Below, in pieces: positions 45,831 to 58,215 of a stretch of DNA of 64,000 nucleotides; the stretch's first letter is position 1; every line of letters begins with the position of its first letter. This stretch comes from Chamaecrista fasciculata (Eukaryota > Streptophyta > Magnoliopsida > Fabales > Fabaceae). The stretch covers positions 62,001 through 126,000 of the forward strand of contig QANZ01005364.1 of the NCBI GenBank assembly GCA_003254925.1, in the 5' to 3' direction. The notes under the pieces were generated by a model. That model saw only the letters and a program-made list of their open reading frames with translations. It did no database searches and was not told where the DNA came from. The position numbers were made by a program, and so were the translations under genes.

Positions 45831-46560
45831 AAAAACAAAGCAAAACTATGTGCCTTCTTGGGCCCAAAACAAAAACTATGTGCCATCAACTCTCTCTCTC
45901 TCTCTCTTTTTTTAATTCATCCAAAATTCACAAGTGGTCTTTAAAGGGATCAAATCGAAATTTCTAGTTTTTAATGGACTACAATGAATGGAATTTTCCT
46001 TACCATGTAAATGGAATTTTCTTATTAAAAACTTATAGTTAAATGATGTATAATCAATTTGCATTAACATACTAGTTAATTGAAATTAACGTTACAGTAA
46101 AAAGAAATTTCTGCTAATCCCTATATCCTAGTAATAGTATGAACAAAATGTTGAATCATATGTTCATATGTTAGCTATTCAGAATATATATATACACACA
46201 CAAATATCATGATTCACCACTCCTGAAGTTCAAATAATATGGTTCCATCTTCCTGAAATCAAATAATTACTTTTGTTTTTGTCATAATTAGTGCGAACTG
46301 CACAAGTACTGTGTTTATTTATAATTAGGAATTGCAGCATCTGAAGATTCTCACTGTTTGTCACTGTTTCATTTCATACATATGGTTTTTACTTTCTACT
46401 ATATATGTTAGGTATCATATTTCTTCTTTCTTTTTTATTGCAAGAATTCCTTTGAAAATGAGGGGATAGTTGACTTCAACAGTTCAACATCCTTAAATGT
46501 CTTTTTTTTTTCTACTTTTAAAAGTAATATTTCTTTTTTCCAAAAATTAAAAAGATTATT

Positions 46561-46935
46561 GGCAAAAGTAATATTTTTATCTTCAAACTTTACTCCAACT
46601 GTTAATTTCGTCCTCAATATTTTTCTATTGTCAATTTCGTCTTCAATGTTTTACATTTGAGTCGATTTTGTCATTTGACAAACTTCTTTTAAATTAACGA
46701 CAGATTACATCATGTTTTTCAATCTTAGTTAGAATTTGAGTTTCTTTTTCTATTAATTTTACATTACATATTATTAGCCATGTAGATTATATCGTTAATA
46801 TTTGGCAAAATTAAGAGCAAAGGATAAAACTGACAAAAATATGAAACATTAGGGACGAAATTAACTGTAAAAAAATATTGTGGACGAAATTGACAGTTGA
46901 TGTAAAGTGTGGGGACGAAATTAATACTTTTTGCC
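46561..46935. mobile_element. Mutator-like foldback MITE, 375 bp
   Basis: Ends GGCAAAAGTAATATTT / inverted TTAATACTTTTTGCC, inner motif 'TTAATTTCGTCC / GGACGAAATTAA' repeated in both arms. Flanks AAGATTATT and AAAGATTAT fit a 9-bp TSD offset by one base. Confidence 0.75.
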
Positions 46936-49463
46936 AAAGATTATATGTATATATTGACAATACAAAATATCTTTTCCAAGTTTTAGGAAACAAATAAATT
47001 TTTAATATTTAAGACTTTATGAAAATCTTCATAAAAAAAAAATTCCATAAAGCTACATTTCTTTCAAGAAAAAAAAAAGAGTAATACGATTTAGACATAT
47101 TTTTATTTTGTAAACTATGAGTAATTAACCCTAGTCCTAAAGACAAAACAAAGGTCATGATCACGTAGATGGACAAGATTTGAGGTTTGGTCTATAATAG
47201 TGAGCTTGAATGAGAGGCTGCAATGCTGGGCCTATTGGCCTAGTCCATGTGTTGCAATTTTGATGAAAAGGCTTCAACTTTGAAATGAAATGAAATGAAA
47301 GAATGAATGAATGGTTGAAGTTGAACCATTTAGGTTAGGCTCCACAGTTTCCCTTATTAGTTATCTGTTGGATTTTCTTCATTCATCAGAGTTCAGAAAT
47401 CATGAATGGAAGGCCTCAAAAGTGGCATGAATTGATTGAATGACCCAAAACCCACAAGCCATAAGCATTAAGCATGGGCTATGTATGTATTGTACGTATT
47501 GTTGCTTTTACAAACTCATATAAAAAAGTTAAAAATGTATGGTTGATACATACTTGATGATGATATGATGGATGGATGGGACTGAAGACACTCACTTGCC
47601 CATGTCTCCATAACTGCTTACCTTGAGACTAGGCGTGCCCTAATGGACCAACCACCATAGCCACCCCTTGTCCCTATCAATTATTCTAAATTCACAAATC
47701 ATCAGTGAAGCTTATAATTTAGACATATATATACGTATATCGGTATATGAGACACCACAATGTGTTCACATTGGAAAAGAAAAATGTTACGCGATATATT
47801 TTGGATTCATTGTCCTACCCACTTGTCTTTAACTACTATATATATAAGGGTATTCGTCCTTTCACTAAAAGCATGATCATCAACTACCAATTGTCACTAG
47901 TGGGGCTTTTGGAGAGAATTTCGAGATAATGAGATATAAAGACATTCAAATTGTATATCTTTCACCTAATTTCAAGTTAGACTCTCTTAATTCTCACTTA
48001 CTTCGTCTTGATTTGCTCATAAATCCTCATCTAATTTAAGTATCAACAGAGTTTGACAGAAGTCAGTGATTCTTTCTTGATCAGTTGTATCTCTTGAAAA
48101 CTAAATAAGTGGAGGCGGGACCAAGTTTATGTCCTTAGTTAGGTAAATCTCATTCATGATTCACTTGATATACTTATTTAGTGTTATAGAGTAGAGACAG
48201 AAAATGTTGATAGGAATGGATGGATCTCTTTCTCACATTCACACCACTTTCCCCCACCAAGTAAAGCATAGGTGGGCCAAGTGAAAGGTGGTGCCGATGA
48301 TGAATAATGCCAGCCAGCACTGTGTGAAAATATATGAAATGTGGGAGGTGGGCTCATAACTACACTAAAACACAATGCCCATATTGCCTCTAAGAACCTC
48401 AACACTTAGGCCCCATATCGACCGCCACAAGCTCATTTTAGGCTATAAATAGCAGTCTCTGATAGCTATACATGTCTTGAGTGGTCGGTGTAGTTGGTGT
48501 TTCCTCTTTTCTTTGTGGGCTGCATCTACTTCTGCACTTTCTATCAATGCCTCTTTAGCTCTAGCCTACCTAGTTATCTATTACTACTAGTACTACCCAA
48601 TACACTCTTTTTTTTTTTGTTTCAAAAACTCATAAGTCATCTTCTGTTGTTGGTCCTGAACAAGCCTCCCTTTTGCTCTCTGGCCCATTTTGTCTTGCCT
48701 CCTTTTAATCACCTCACCATTCTTTCCTTTTCTTTTTCACCTGTCAATACCTCATTCCATATGCCTCTGTTCTTTGTGTCCCCTGCTTTATATGTATATA
48801 TGGCTTTGGAAGATGTATCTCATATATATATATATATATATATATATTACTTAGTCTAATTTTCATAGAAATCAATGCATAAATGAGTTAGATCTTGGGT
48901 GTCATCAATATGGATATGGATATCTGGAAAGCAATTAATGTTAACCAAGAACCCCCCAAAACACTTAAAGATCATGAATTAATTAATGTGCAGTCTCTGT
49001 ATGCATGCCATGTGTTTGTGTTTATGTCGCTACCATTCAATTCTCATTGTAATATATCATGTATTGTTCATTAAGAGAGGTGGAACCCATACAACCACCC
49101 CCTGAAGAAGAAATGCATTGAGACTTGAGATATCATGTGTGTATGCTTCCTCTCTTTTGATACATCTCTACCTCTCATTCAATGCACATTCCAATGTATG
49201 TATCAGTAGTACTTCAGATTTTATATATATATATATATATATTAGGATGAGAATTTTATGCAAAAAGGTGTGTTGCATATATAAACTTGATTCAATTCAT
49301 TGTGATTTAATATATGGTAATAAGTTGTAATCCACTAAGTCATGGAAGAATGTGACTGGTCATCACATGGTCCATCATGTGATGACATGTACATGAATAT
49401 GGTATATATTTACAAGAGATGTATATTGGACTTTGGAGAGCCTCTTCAAGTGTAGGGTAGGGA

Positions 49464-49494
<31 letters not shown>

Positions 49495-50940
49495 GAGAAA
49501 TGGAACTGAATGTTAATTTGTAGCATGTGCTTAGACATGAACAGGAGGGGCATGACTAGGAGGATAGGAAGCAAATGTCATAGTCTATGCCATATGCATA
49601 TCTATTGCTAATGGGTGTTACAGAATAGGGAAACCTGAATTTATTGGCAATAAAGACTGGTAGCTTCACCTCTTACTCACTAGTCTCTCTCATTTTGGTT
49701 GTGATATATTCACACAAGTCGTTTTACTAAAAATAATCTTGTTCAAGATACAATCAAACACTAAATATCAGCACTTCTCATAAAACATCTTCATTTAGTG
49801 ATGATAATTTATTTGAATTCTCCAACTTTATATCACTTTTCAACTCATCACTTAAAAAAAGAGGACCTTTAGCACCATTGTCCTCTTATAGATTCCTTCC
49901 TTGATTTATTTTATTAAGAAAAAAAGTTAGATGAGTTGAATTTCAGAAACTCGATATCTCTTATTTCTATTCGATATAAAGTATTTATATAGATTACTCA
50001 TTGATAATAAAATTTGAACTTACAATTTTAAGAATTATAAGTTAATTCTTTACTCATTAAATCAACTTTTCCTCGTAAATTTCTTACTTAATTTGTTAGA
50101 CCATCAACTTAGTCATTGGTTTAGATGACTACTTTGTTTTGTATATTACCTTGCGGCAAGCACTATCTTTTTACTTTGTCATTTCCCTCAAATACACTTT
50201 CTACTCTGTATGCTTTATCATGTGTTTATATGTCATTGCTTATTATTGGCTAGTTGTTATTAATTAGTCAAAGAAAAAACAGGGTCATTCATAAATTATG
50301 CAGCCTCTAATTCTAGTGCCTTTAATATAGATAGGTGGCTCTCTTCTTTTAGTATCTATGGTTCCATGTTTTATGATTCCCAATTATATAAGGATTTGCA
50401 CCACAAAATAAATATAAATATAGTTGGCTTTTAAAGGGAAGTGATCATATAATATATGTAGCACTATTTTAACTCTTGACATTAATTGAACTTAAGAATT
50501 TGTACCTAGGTGCAACTTTTATATATTTATTATCAGCTTCTCAATTATAATATGACTAATAAACTTTTGTGATCTCATCAGCAAACTGCAAATACATAGT
50601 TAGTTTTTTATTTAAATTTTTTCATAGGATATGTTTTAATTTAATAAATTATAGTAAATATATAAGAGTAGTCTATATCTAGAGTCTTGTCCTTTCACAT
50701 CATACTTTAAGAGGAATGAAACTAAAATTACTAAAGAAACAAACAGTATATATTTTGTTGATCTTTCTCTTTCAGTTAATTATTATATTATATATATTAA
50801 CTGTGGGGTTTCATAGGCCAAATTATTGATAGATAAATATATATACGCCATGTGCAAACCCCTTGACAAAATGGTGGGTTGAAGAGAAAAACTAAAAGAA
50901 ACTAACTAATTTAGAAATTTGGAATGTGTTGAAAAAAGGA
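46936..50940. other. long AT-rich intergenic stretch, no gene found
   Basis: No protein-like ORF over 4 kb. Microsatellites: (AT)n at about 48821-48846 and 49223-49242, (GAT)n at 49464-49494. A good TATA-like site lies at 48443. Confidence 0.45.
48443..48452 (+). promoter_or_regulatory. isolated TATA box (CTATAAATAG)
   Basis: Perfect plant TATA consensus in a less AT-rich context, followed by transcript-like pyrimidine-rich sequence with no long ORF. It could start a noncoding RNA or primary microRNA, but no known microRNA was recognised downstream. Confidence 0.3.
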
Positions 50941-50944
50941 TAAA

Positions 50945-51465
50945 ACCTCAATTGGTCCCAAATGTATAAGATAGATTTCAAATTGTGGTCTTAAATATAT
51001 TTTTTTTATATTAGTCTTACATATTTTTATAATTTTTTAAATCAGTCCTAAACTAATAATCATATATATATATATATATATCTTGTTTCAAGTTTAAATA
51101 CGACGAAGAATCTAGAGTTATAAGGTTACTTTTAATGAGTATTTTTTCTATTTAGTTGAGGTTATCAACAAACAATGTTAAATTCGAGTCTCAAAAGTAG
51201 GTCGCTAGTTTCAAAGTCAAACAAACGAAATTGGTTCTATCTCTCATTTTAAGTTTAGATGCGACGAGTTTAAAACTATGTATTAACTCTTGGAAAGTTT
51301 TTTCCTATCCAACTGAAACCATTAGTTAATGAGACCAAATCGTGTTCTGAAAGTATTTTTGGGACCAATTTGAAAATTTATGAAAATACATAAGACTAAT
51401 CTAAAACAAAAAAAAATATTTAGGATCAATTTAAAACTTATCCCATATATTCGGTCCCATTTGAA
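50945..51465. mobile_element. old foldback element
   Basis: Edges 'CCTCAATTGGTCCCAAATG' and 'GGTCCCATTTGAAGTC' are roughly inverted. The interior at 51080-51350 belongs to the 'CTCGTTTCAAGTT..GCGACGAGTTTA' family found also at 15190, 21060 and 56240. No TSD found. Confidence 0.5.
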
Positions 51466-52175
51466 GTCTTGATCATATATATAAATAAACCCTCTTCAAT
51501 TAAATACAAAATCAAAGATGAGGTTAATAAAATAAGGATTAATTATATTAGAAGGGGGTATTGTGGATGAAAGGAAACATAACAATGTGAAAAGTAAAAC
51601 TGAAGTACTTATAATAAAGACAGGGGCTTTGGAAAGAGACATCATTGAACGAGAATGGTTTCAAAGGGACAAAACATGAAGCATGAAACGCAGTACCTCT
51701 TGTGTATAAAAGCAGACATATGAACACAACAGCAAATAACAATACAATTCAACCAATAAAATAATTAAATTATATAGGCAAAACACCCTCTCGTGCCCCT
51801 AACGTTTGCAGTGATTTTCAGTTATACCCCTAACATTTCATTTTGTTCAGGCGTGCCCTCAATGTGAAACTAACGTTTCAATTCTGCCCCCAATTTTGAC
51901 TCAATGCCCATGTGGCAATTTTTTTTACTTATGTGTCATTTTTTTTGTCTGACTTGAATACGTGACATGATGACCGGACATTCCTATTTTTTTTCCACTG
52001 TGACATGATAACTGGATTTACATTTTTGAACATAAAAATTGAGTAAAGTAGCAAACCAGTCCCTGGATTTACATTTTTCTTCATCTTCATTCATTTTAGT
52101 CCCAAATCCTCAAAATAAAATTGTAAAGTGTCCTAAAACCTTCCAAATATTCCAATTTAGTCCATAAAAATATTA

Positions 52176-52256
52176 AAAACCCTAAACCCTAAACCTTAAA
52201 ACTATAAACCCTAAACTCTAAAATTCTAAACCCTAAAACCCTAAACCCTAAAAAAT
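52176..52256 (+). repeat. telomere-like CCCTAAA repeats, left arm
   Basis: Degenerate AAACCCTAAACCCTAAACC runs of the Arabidopsis-type telomere motif inside the left arm of the 51777-53928 element; a second short run lies at about 52425-52440. Interstitial, not a chromosome end. Confidence 0.85.
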
Positions 52257-53429
52257 CTAATTTGAGCAATTAGGTCCCTCACCCATTCTTATCCCATTAT
52301 TCTCAATTCCCCCTCTTTTCATCATCTTCATTCATTTTAGTCCCAAATCCTCAAAATGTAATTGTAAAGTGTCCCAAAACTTTTCCAAACATTCCAATTT
52401 AGTCCTTAAAAATATTAAAAACCCTAAACCCCTAAAACTTAGAATTTTTTTAATCTTCATATTCATCTTACCAATTTAACATAAATCCCTAATTTTTTTT
52501 TTATCCCTAAATCCCCTAAACTTTTTTTTAATCTTCTTCATCTTTTTCATCTTCATCTTCATCTTCATCTTCATCATTCATCATTCATTTTCAAATTCAT
52601 CATATCTTCTTCATCAATTTTACTAAATCAATTTTCGAAACACCCATCCACCTTCATCAATTAAAATTAGTAATAATATATGGCAAGTGACTTTTAGGGT
52701 CAAAATCCAAAAAAACCCATCACATGAAGTTCATTGAAGCCAACGATGTCGTCGCCGTGTTCTTGTTGCCGTCGGGCGTCGTCGGATTCAAACAGATCTG
52801 ACGAATCTTTGAAGCAACGGAGCATCAAGGAGAAGCCACCAGTGACATTGTCGTCGGCGCGTCGGCGGGTAGCAGCGTTGTCGTGTTGCCGATTGAATCT
52901 TTGAAGTTTGAACCAGTAATTGAATAATGGGAGTTTTTCTATTTTATTGTACCAATTCTATTGAGAAATCACCGTAGGATGAAGATGATGAATGGATGAA
53001 CTTGAGGGTGATGAACTGCGACGGCCAGATCTGGATTTTTTAGTTGTTGAGGGTGTCTTTAGCCTTTGCTAAACCGATGATGATGATGAACGATGTTTTT
53101 CTTTTAATTTTTAGGATTATTTTTTAATTTTTGGATGATGAACTGATGAATGATGATGATGATGATGATATCAAGTGATGATGAGCTAATTTTTTTTTAA
53201 TGATGAACGGTTTATGGTTTAGGAATTTGAGGTTTGGGGTTCAAGGTTTAAAGGGTTTTAATATTTTTAAGGACTAAATCAGAATGTTTGGAAGAGTTTT
53301 AGGACACTTTACAATTTTATTTTGAGGATTTGGGACTAAAATGAATGAAAATAATGAAAAGAGGGGGAATTGAGAATAATGGGATAAGAATGAGTGAGAG
53401 ACCTAATTACTCAAATTAGATTTTTTTAG

Positions 53430-53540
53430 AGTTTAGGGTTTATGTTTTAAGGTTTAGGATTTTAAGGTTTAGGGTTTATAGTTTTAGGGTTTAGAGTTTG
53501 GAGTTTAGGGTTTAGGTTTTAGGGTTTTAAATACTTTTAA
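53430..53540 (-). repeat. telomere-like TTTAGGG repeats, right arm
   Basis: Inverted partner of the left-arm array (GTTTAGGGTTTA..., with interruptions). Both arms carrying it shows the repeats existed before, or were copied with, the inversion that made the foldback. Confidence 0.85.
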
Positions 53541-53937
53541 GGACTAAATTGGAATGTCTGAAAGAGTTTTAGGACACTTTACAATTTTATTTTGAGGATT
53601 TGAGACTAAAATGAATGAAGATGATGAAAAATGTAAATCCAGGGACTGATTTGCTAGTTTACTCAATTTTTATGTTTAAAAATGTAAATCCAGTCATCAT
53701 GCCACGGTGGAAAAAAAAATAAAAATGTCCGGTCATCATACCACGTATTCAAGTCAGACAAAAAAATGCCACATAAGTAAAAAAAATTGCCACATGGGCA
53801 TTGAGTCAAAATTGGGGGCATAATTGAAATGTTAGTTTCACATCGAGGGCACGCCTGAATAAAATGAAACGTTAGGGGCATAACTGAAAATCGCTACAAA
53901 CGTTAGGGGCACGAAAGAGTATTTTACCAATTATATA

Positions 53938-55603
53938 TATTACAGTGATTTTGATGAAGTTGGGTCATCATCGATCACTGTTTTTTAACTGAAAAAGTGA
54001 AAACACTTCATCACAGACCCTCGATTCACGAGGGATATGAAGAAGGTGGTGGGTGAAAGGAAAGGAGGCAGAAACAAAGAAGGTATATAATAATATTATA
54101 TATATTGAATATATCTAACATATGTTCTTAGAGCATATTTTAAAATTTTTTTTTATTAGTTAAGAACATCTCATATTTTGAAATCTACGAAAATTCATTT
54201 AAAAGATAATTTTTAATATTTGAAAACTCATTTAACCAATCAAAAGAAACCTTAACATGTGTCCTAAGGGCATATGTTAGAAGGACTATATATATTTGGT
54301 TTTTGTGATATCTATATAATATAATAATAATAAGAGGTGGGTAATGGGATACAGTTTTGGATTTTAAAAAGTACGAAAATTTGCATGTTTCTGTGATCCT
54401 TATATATATCATTTCTACTGGCAGAGGTTGTTATGTTTGTGTACTCAAAAACAAACCTGACGCAGCTGCTTTTACTTTCTCTCTGAATGAAATAACATTT
54501 TGGAACCATGTGACTCCTTTCCCTCTCTCTCTCTCTCTCTTCCTTCTTTTCTATCTCTCTTTTTCTTTTCTTGTCAAAAGCTTTTCAATCAACCAATCAT
54601 TAATTTAACGTCTAAATATTCTTTATTTATCACTTTAAAACTTTTTAATTGAAAATTAATTTTTAATACTTCTTAATTAATATTAATATGTATAAAAACG
54701 TTAAGCTGACAAATTAATATATAAAAAATTAAAATGTATAATTTAATTAATAAAATATTAAAATAATACATTTATTATTTTTTTATAATTAAATAATATA
54801 TCATTTTAACTTTTTTTGTTTTGTACAAAAAATTTTAAGTGAATTAGGTTATAGTAGCTCATTAACATAAGAGCATGACTCCAAACTCTATACGATCTTG
54901 TGAGTTATGAATCGATTTCTTACTAATTGGGTTAATTTTTATTAACATTATTTTAATCATTTAAATATTAAAGAGTCTACCACTTAAAGTTTGTAGGGAC
55001 TAATCGTGTATTTCAATCTTTTATTAACAACCGTCAATTTAATAATCTTTTATTAGGATCAAATTAGATGATTATTCTAAACTAAACTTTAAAGTATATT
55101 TTTAGAGATTAAATTCTACATAACATAATTAAAATATATATAGTAAAAATAGAAGGGTAGAATGGGAAAGTAAGGAGAGAGAAGGGATAAGGTTTGAGTT
55201 GATGTAACGAAAGGGTTGTGTTTATAGAGAGAGAGAAAGAGAAATGAATATGAAATGAGTGAGGGAGTGACGTGTGTGAGGTAGTGGACACAAAACTAAA
55301 TGATTGGATGACACGTGGCACTTTATTCTTCGTCAGTGGGCTGCTCTGTGCATACAACAGCAAAGGACGACGTCGCAGAGAGATAGAGAGAGGTAGGCTT
55401 GCCTGCCTGATGCCTCAGCTCATGCCCCTAATTGCGTGGAAGAAAACTCGTTATATTTTCTCTATCCATTATATTCTACTGTTCTCTGCGCCATCACAAA
55501 ATATATATAAGTCAAATATTTAAATTAGTCTTGTATCTTTATTTTAATATTTATTTTAGTCATTTATCTTATAAAAAATTTAAATTGATCATATATATAT
55601 ATA
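53938..55603. other. AT-rich spacer
   Basis: No gene. A short hairpin 'CCCTCGATTCACGAGGG' lies at about 54018-54034. An ACACGTGGC (ABRE-like) site lies at about 55311. (CT)n at about 54523-54541. Confidence 0.4.
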
Positions 55604-56187
55604 TAGGAATGTCAATTTGGGTGGATATTTACGATATCTGTCCAAATCCACCTGTAAAAAATATCTAATATTCGTCGGATATCGGATATCGCGTAGGGTA
55701 CGGATATTGAAAAAAAAAACCAATTATCCGTTATTTTTCCGAAATGAACAAATAGTTAGGGTACTCAGTATCCAATACCCTATAATATAAATATTTTATT
55801 ATATTATATATATATATATATGTTGGTTGCCCAAGATTTCCCCCAGCCCGACAGACCAATGATTAATTCTCCGCGGATCTGAACTCCATTTAAGGGTTTG
55901 CCGCTGGCCAATTGGTTGCTGCATACACAAGGTGGGATTCGAACCCCCCGACACTTGCTTAAGCGACCTACTAAGCTAACCACTGGACCAACTAAACTTG
56001 GTTTAAATTTATTTCAATTAACGGATATTGGGCATCGAATATTGGATATATTTGATTTTTGAATTATGATATCATATCCTATATCCATTATTTTAGGTTA
56101 TTTTGAATATTTATGGTACCCGTCGGATATCGAATATGGATACGTATAGTGATAAAATAAGCGGATACCCACCTGTTGCCATCCCTA
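55604..56187. mobile_element. hAT-like MITE containing a SINE
   Basis: Ends TAGGAATGTCAATTTGGGTGG / inverted CCACCTGTTGCCATCCCTA. The arms repeat GGATATC motifs. Flanks are TATATA-type, so the TSD cannot be proven. A SINE lies at 55823-55998. Confidence 0.6.
55823..55998 (-). mobile_element. SINE (family C), minus strand
   Basis: On the minus strand: A box TGGTCCAGTGGTTAGCTTAG and B box GGGGTTCGAATCCCACC at normal spacing, then a conserved body to GGGCAACCAAC. This strongly resembles SINEs known from legumes, by memory. Both boxes match Pol III consensus well. Confidence 0.85.
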
Positions 56188-56199
56188 TATATATAGTAA

Positions 56200-56870
56200 T
56201 TTACTTCGGTCTCAAATTGTTTTACCATTACTTCAATCTCAAATTACTAAATATATGATCATACTTTTTTATTTTAAATTCTAATGTGATGAGTTCAGAA
56301 TTACACATTATTCTTAACAAGTACTTCTTTATTTAATTGAGGTCAGCGACAAATAAGTTTTAATCGATCTAGAAAGTAGGTTGCTTTGTTTATAGTCAAA
56401 TAAGTGAAGTTAGTCATATCTCTCTCGTTCAAAACCAAATGCAACGAGTTTAGAGCTATGACTTATTTTTCACGAATCATTTTTATGTTAAATTATGATA
56501 GTTAACAAACGAAGTCAAATTGGACTTCAAAGTGGATTTAAGTCTAATTTTGTTCTATTTTTCATCTTTTGGTCTCCAAACGACTATCAGACGTGATTTA
56601 ATTTTATTTTTTGGCGGTTCTAACTGGGTAGAAAAAATTACTTGTCAAAAGTAGCTCATAATTTTAATCTTATCGTATTTTGACATGAAACAATAAATAT
56701 ATGATTAACTTCGCTTGTTTAACTATAAAACTAGTGATCCACTTTTCAAACTTGATTTGACTTTATTTACTAATGACTTCAACTAAATAGAGAAGTATTC
56801 GTTAAAAACAACTTGTAACTCTGAAGTTATCGTATTTTAACTTGAAATGAGAGTTTTATGATTGTCGTAT
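56200..56870. repeat. old foldback remnant of the 15190/21060/51080 family
   Basis: Alternating direct and inverted copies of 'ATATCTCTCGTTCAAAACC' and 'AACGAGTTTAGAGCTATG'. Borders not found. Confidence 0.45.
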
Positions 56871-57978
56871 ATATATATTAATGAAAAAATATTTATTAAT
56901 ATATACATAGATGATTTAATTGAATGATTATAAATTAAAATATTGATAAAATGATATTTTATATTAATAAAAATATTTTTAAATTCTGAAATTTAATGTT
57001 TTAAATATTTGATTAGTCATTAAAATATTGGTCAATGGTTTAACTACCGTAAACCAATAAATACTAAATGTTTATATATCTGTATGTCTATAATAAAAAA
57101 AATCATATATTATAAATTTGATATATTAAATAAGGAATTAATCATATTTATTTATTCTTATTTTTGTATAATTAATACAAAAATGTGTTATGTGTATAAC
57201 ATAATCCCATACACCATACAAATAATTTTAAAATTTGTCTTGTTTTCAAAGGACTCTCTTGTTTAATTTTTTGTTGTGATTTTCATGGGTGATGGTATTA
57301 TTGCTTTTAAAATTAAAATCGTTATCAATAATTTAGTCAGTATTTTAAAAACTTCAAAATTTGATATTTAAAACTTCTTTAATTTCAATATGTTTCTCTA
57401 AAGTTTTTTATAAAAATAACCATAAAACAACATTATTTTGACATAAATCTTATAAGATTTAAAAGAAAAATAAAAATGAACGGCTCAACTGCTTGAACCG
57501 ACAGGTTTGTTTCGACTTTCGATTCTTTAATCTGTGTGAAAATCATATATAGTAACATACCATATCTTATCCACAACTATCCTACTAAACTTATATTATA
57601 TCTTCTCTTTAAACAAGTTGTATGCATTAATAATATTAGGGGCTTTCCTTGCCTAAGCAAGTTATATCTTCATTTTGAGAATTTTTTCAAGCTCAAGTAA
57701 TTAGGGGACTCGAATAATGAGATTCCATAATTTTAGTGTAAACTAATAATTAAGTTCTTAAAATATTATCGAATTCATAATTCAGTCTATATAAAATATT
57801 AAAATTATAGTTTAATATCTACAAAATTAAAATAATATACTTATTAGTTTTTTTTTATAATATAAAGTAATATATCGTTTTGATCTTTCAAAAATTAAGG
57901 AATATATATATATATATATTGTTTTTATCATTCAAAAATTAAGTTGTCAACTCGGTGATCTTTCAAGGACTGGAGTGT
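56871..57978. other. AT-rich spacer
   Basis: Nothing recognised; very AT-rich. Confidence 0.4.
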
Positions 57979-57996
57979 CAGTTTACTCTTAATTTT

Positions 57997-58197
57997 CTTT
58001 TTTGTTACAAAAAAGTTTAGGTGAGTTGGATCCCGGAGGCTCATCAAGGTCAGGGCAGGCCTCCATGCTCTATGAATGCTTACAGAGGTACTTACAGATT
58101 GTCTACCAACAAGGTTCTTACATCGGCAGTGGAAATCGAGCTCATGACCTTGTAGGTTATAAGTTGACTCCTTACCAACTGGGTCAACATTTGTTGA
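57997..58197 (-). mobile_element. SINE (family A, copy 2), minus strand
   Basis: Exact 18-bp TSD CAGTTTACTCTTAATTTT (57979-57996 and 58198-58215). On the minus strand A box GACCCAGTTGGTAAGGAG, B box GGTCATGAGCTCGATTTCC, and a tail 'TCTGTAAGTACCTCTGTAAG' shared with 25301-25486. Confidence 0.92.
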
Positions 58198-58215
58198 CAG
58201 TTTACTCTTAATTTT

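Larger units (their letters stand above)
51777..53928. mobile_element. large Mutator-like foldback element, 2152 bp
   Basis: Ends GGCAAAACACCCTCTCGTGCC / inverted GGCACGAAAGAGTATTTTACC with exact 9-bp TSD AATTATATA (51768-51776 and 53929-53937). The arms run inward about 700 bases each. The centre (about 52680-53100) is GC-richer ('GTCGTCGGCGCGTCGGCG') and may be captured host sequence; I see no recognisable protein. Confidence 0.9.

Noticed and set aside
48494..48859. 121-codon Phe/Leu-rich plus frame
   Set aside because: Low-complexity CT-rich DNA ending in an (AT)n run; no protein features beyond hydrophobic composition.
52176..52256. Chromosome end
   Set aside because: The telomere-like motif is short, degenerate, mirrored in the other arm, and inside a transposon bounded by a TSD.
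55905..55998. tRNA gene suggested by A and B boxes
   Set aside because: The spacing and flanks fit a SINE head; no cloverleaf with anticodon stem and acceptor pairing was found. The same applies at 25301, 34174 and 57997.
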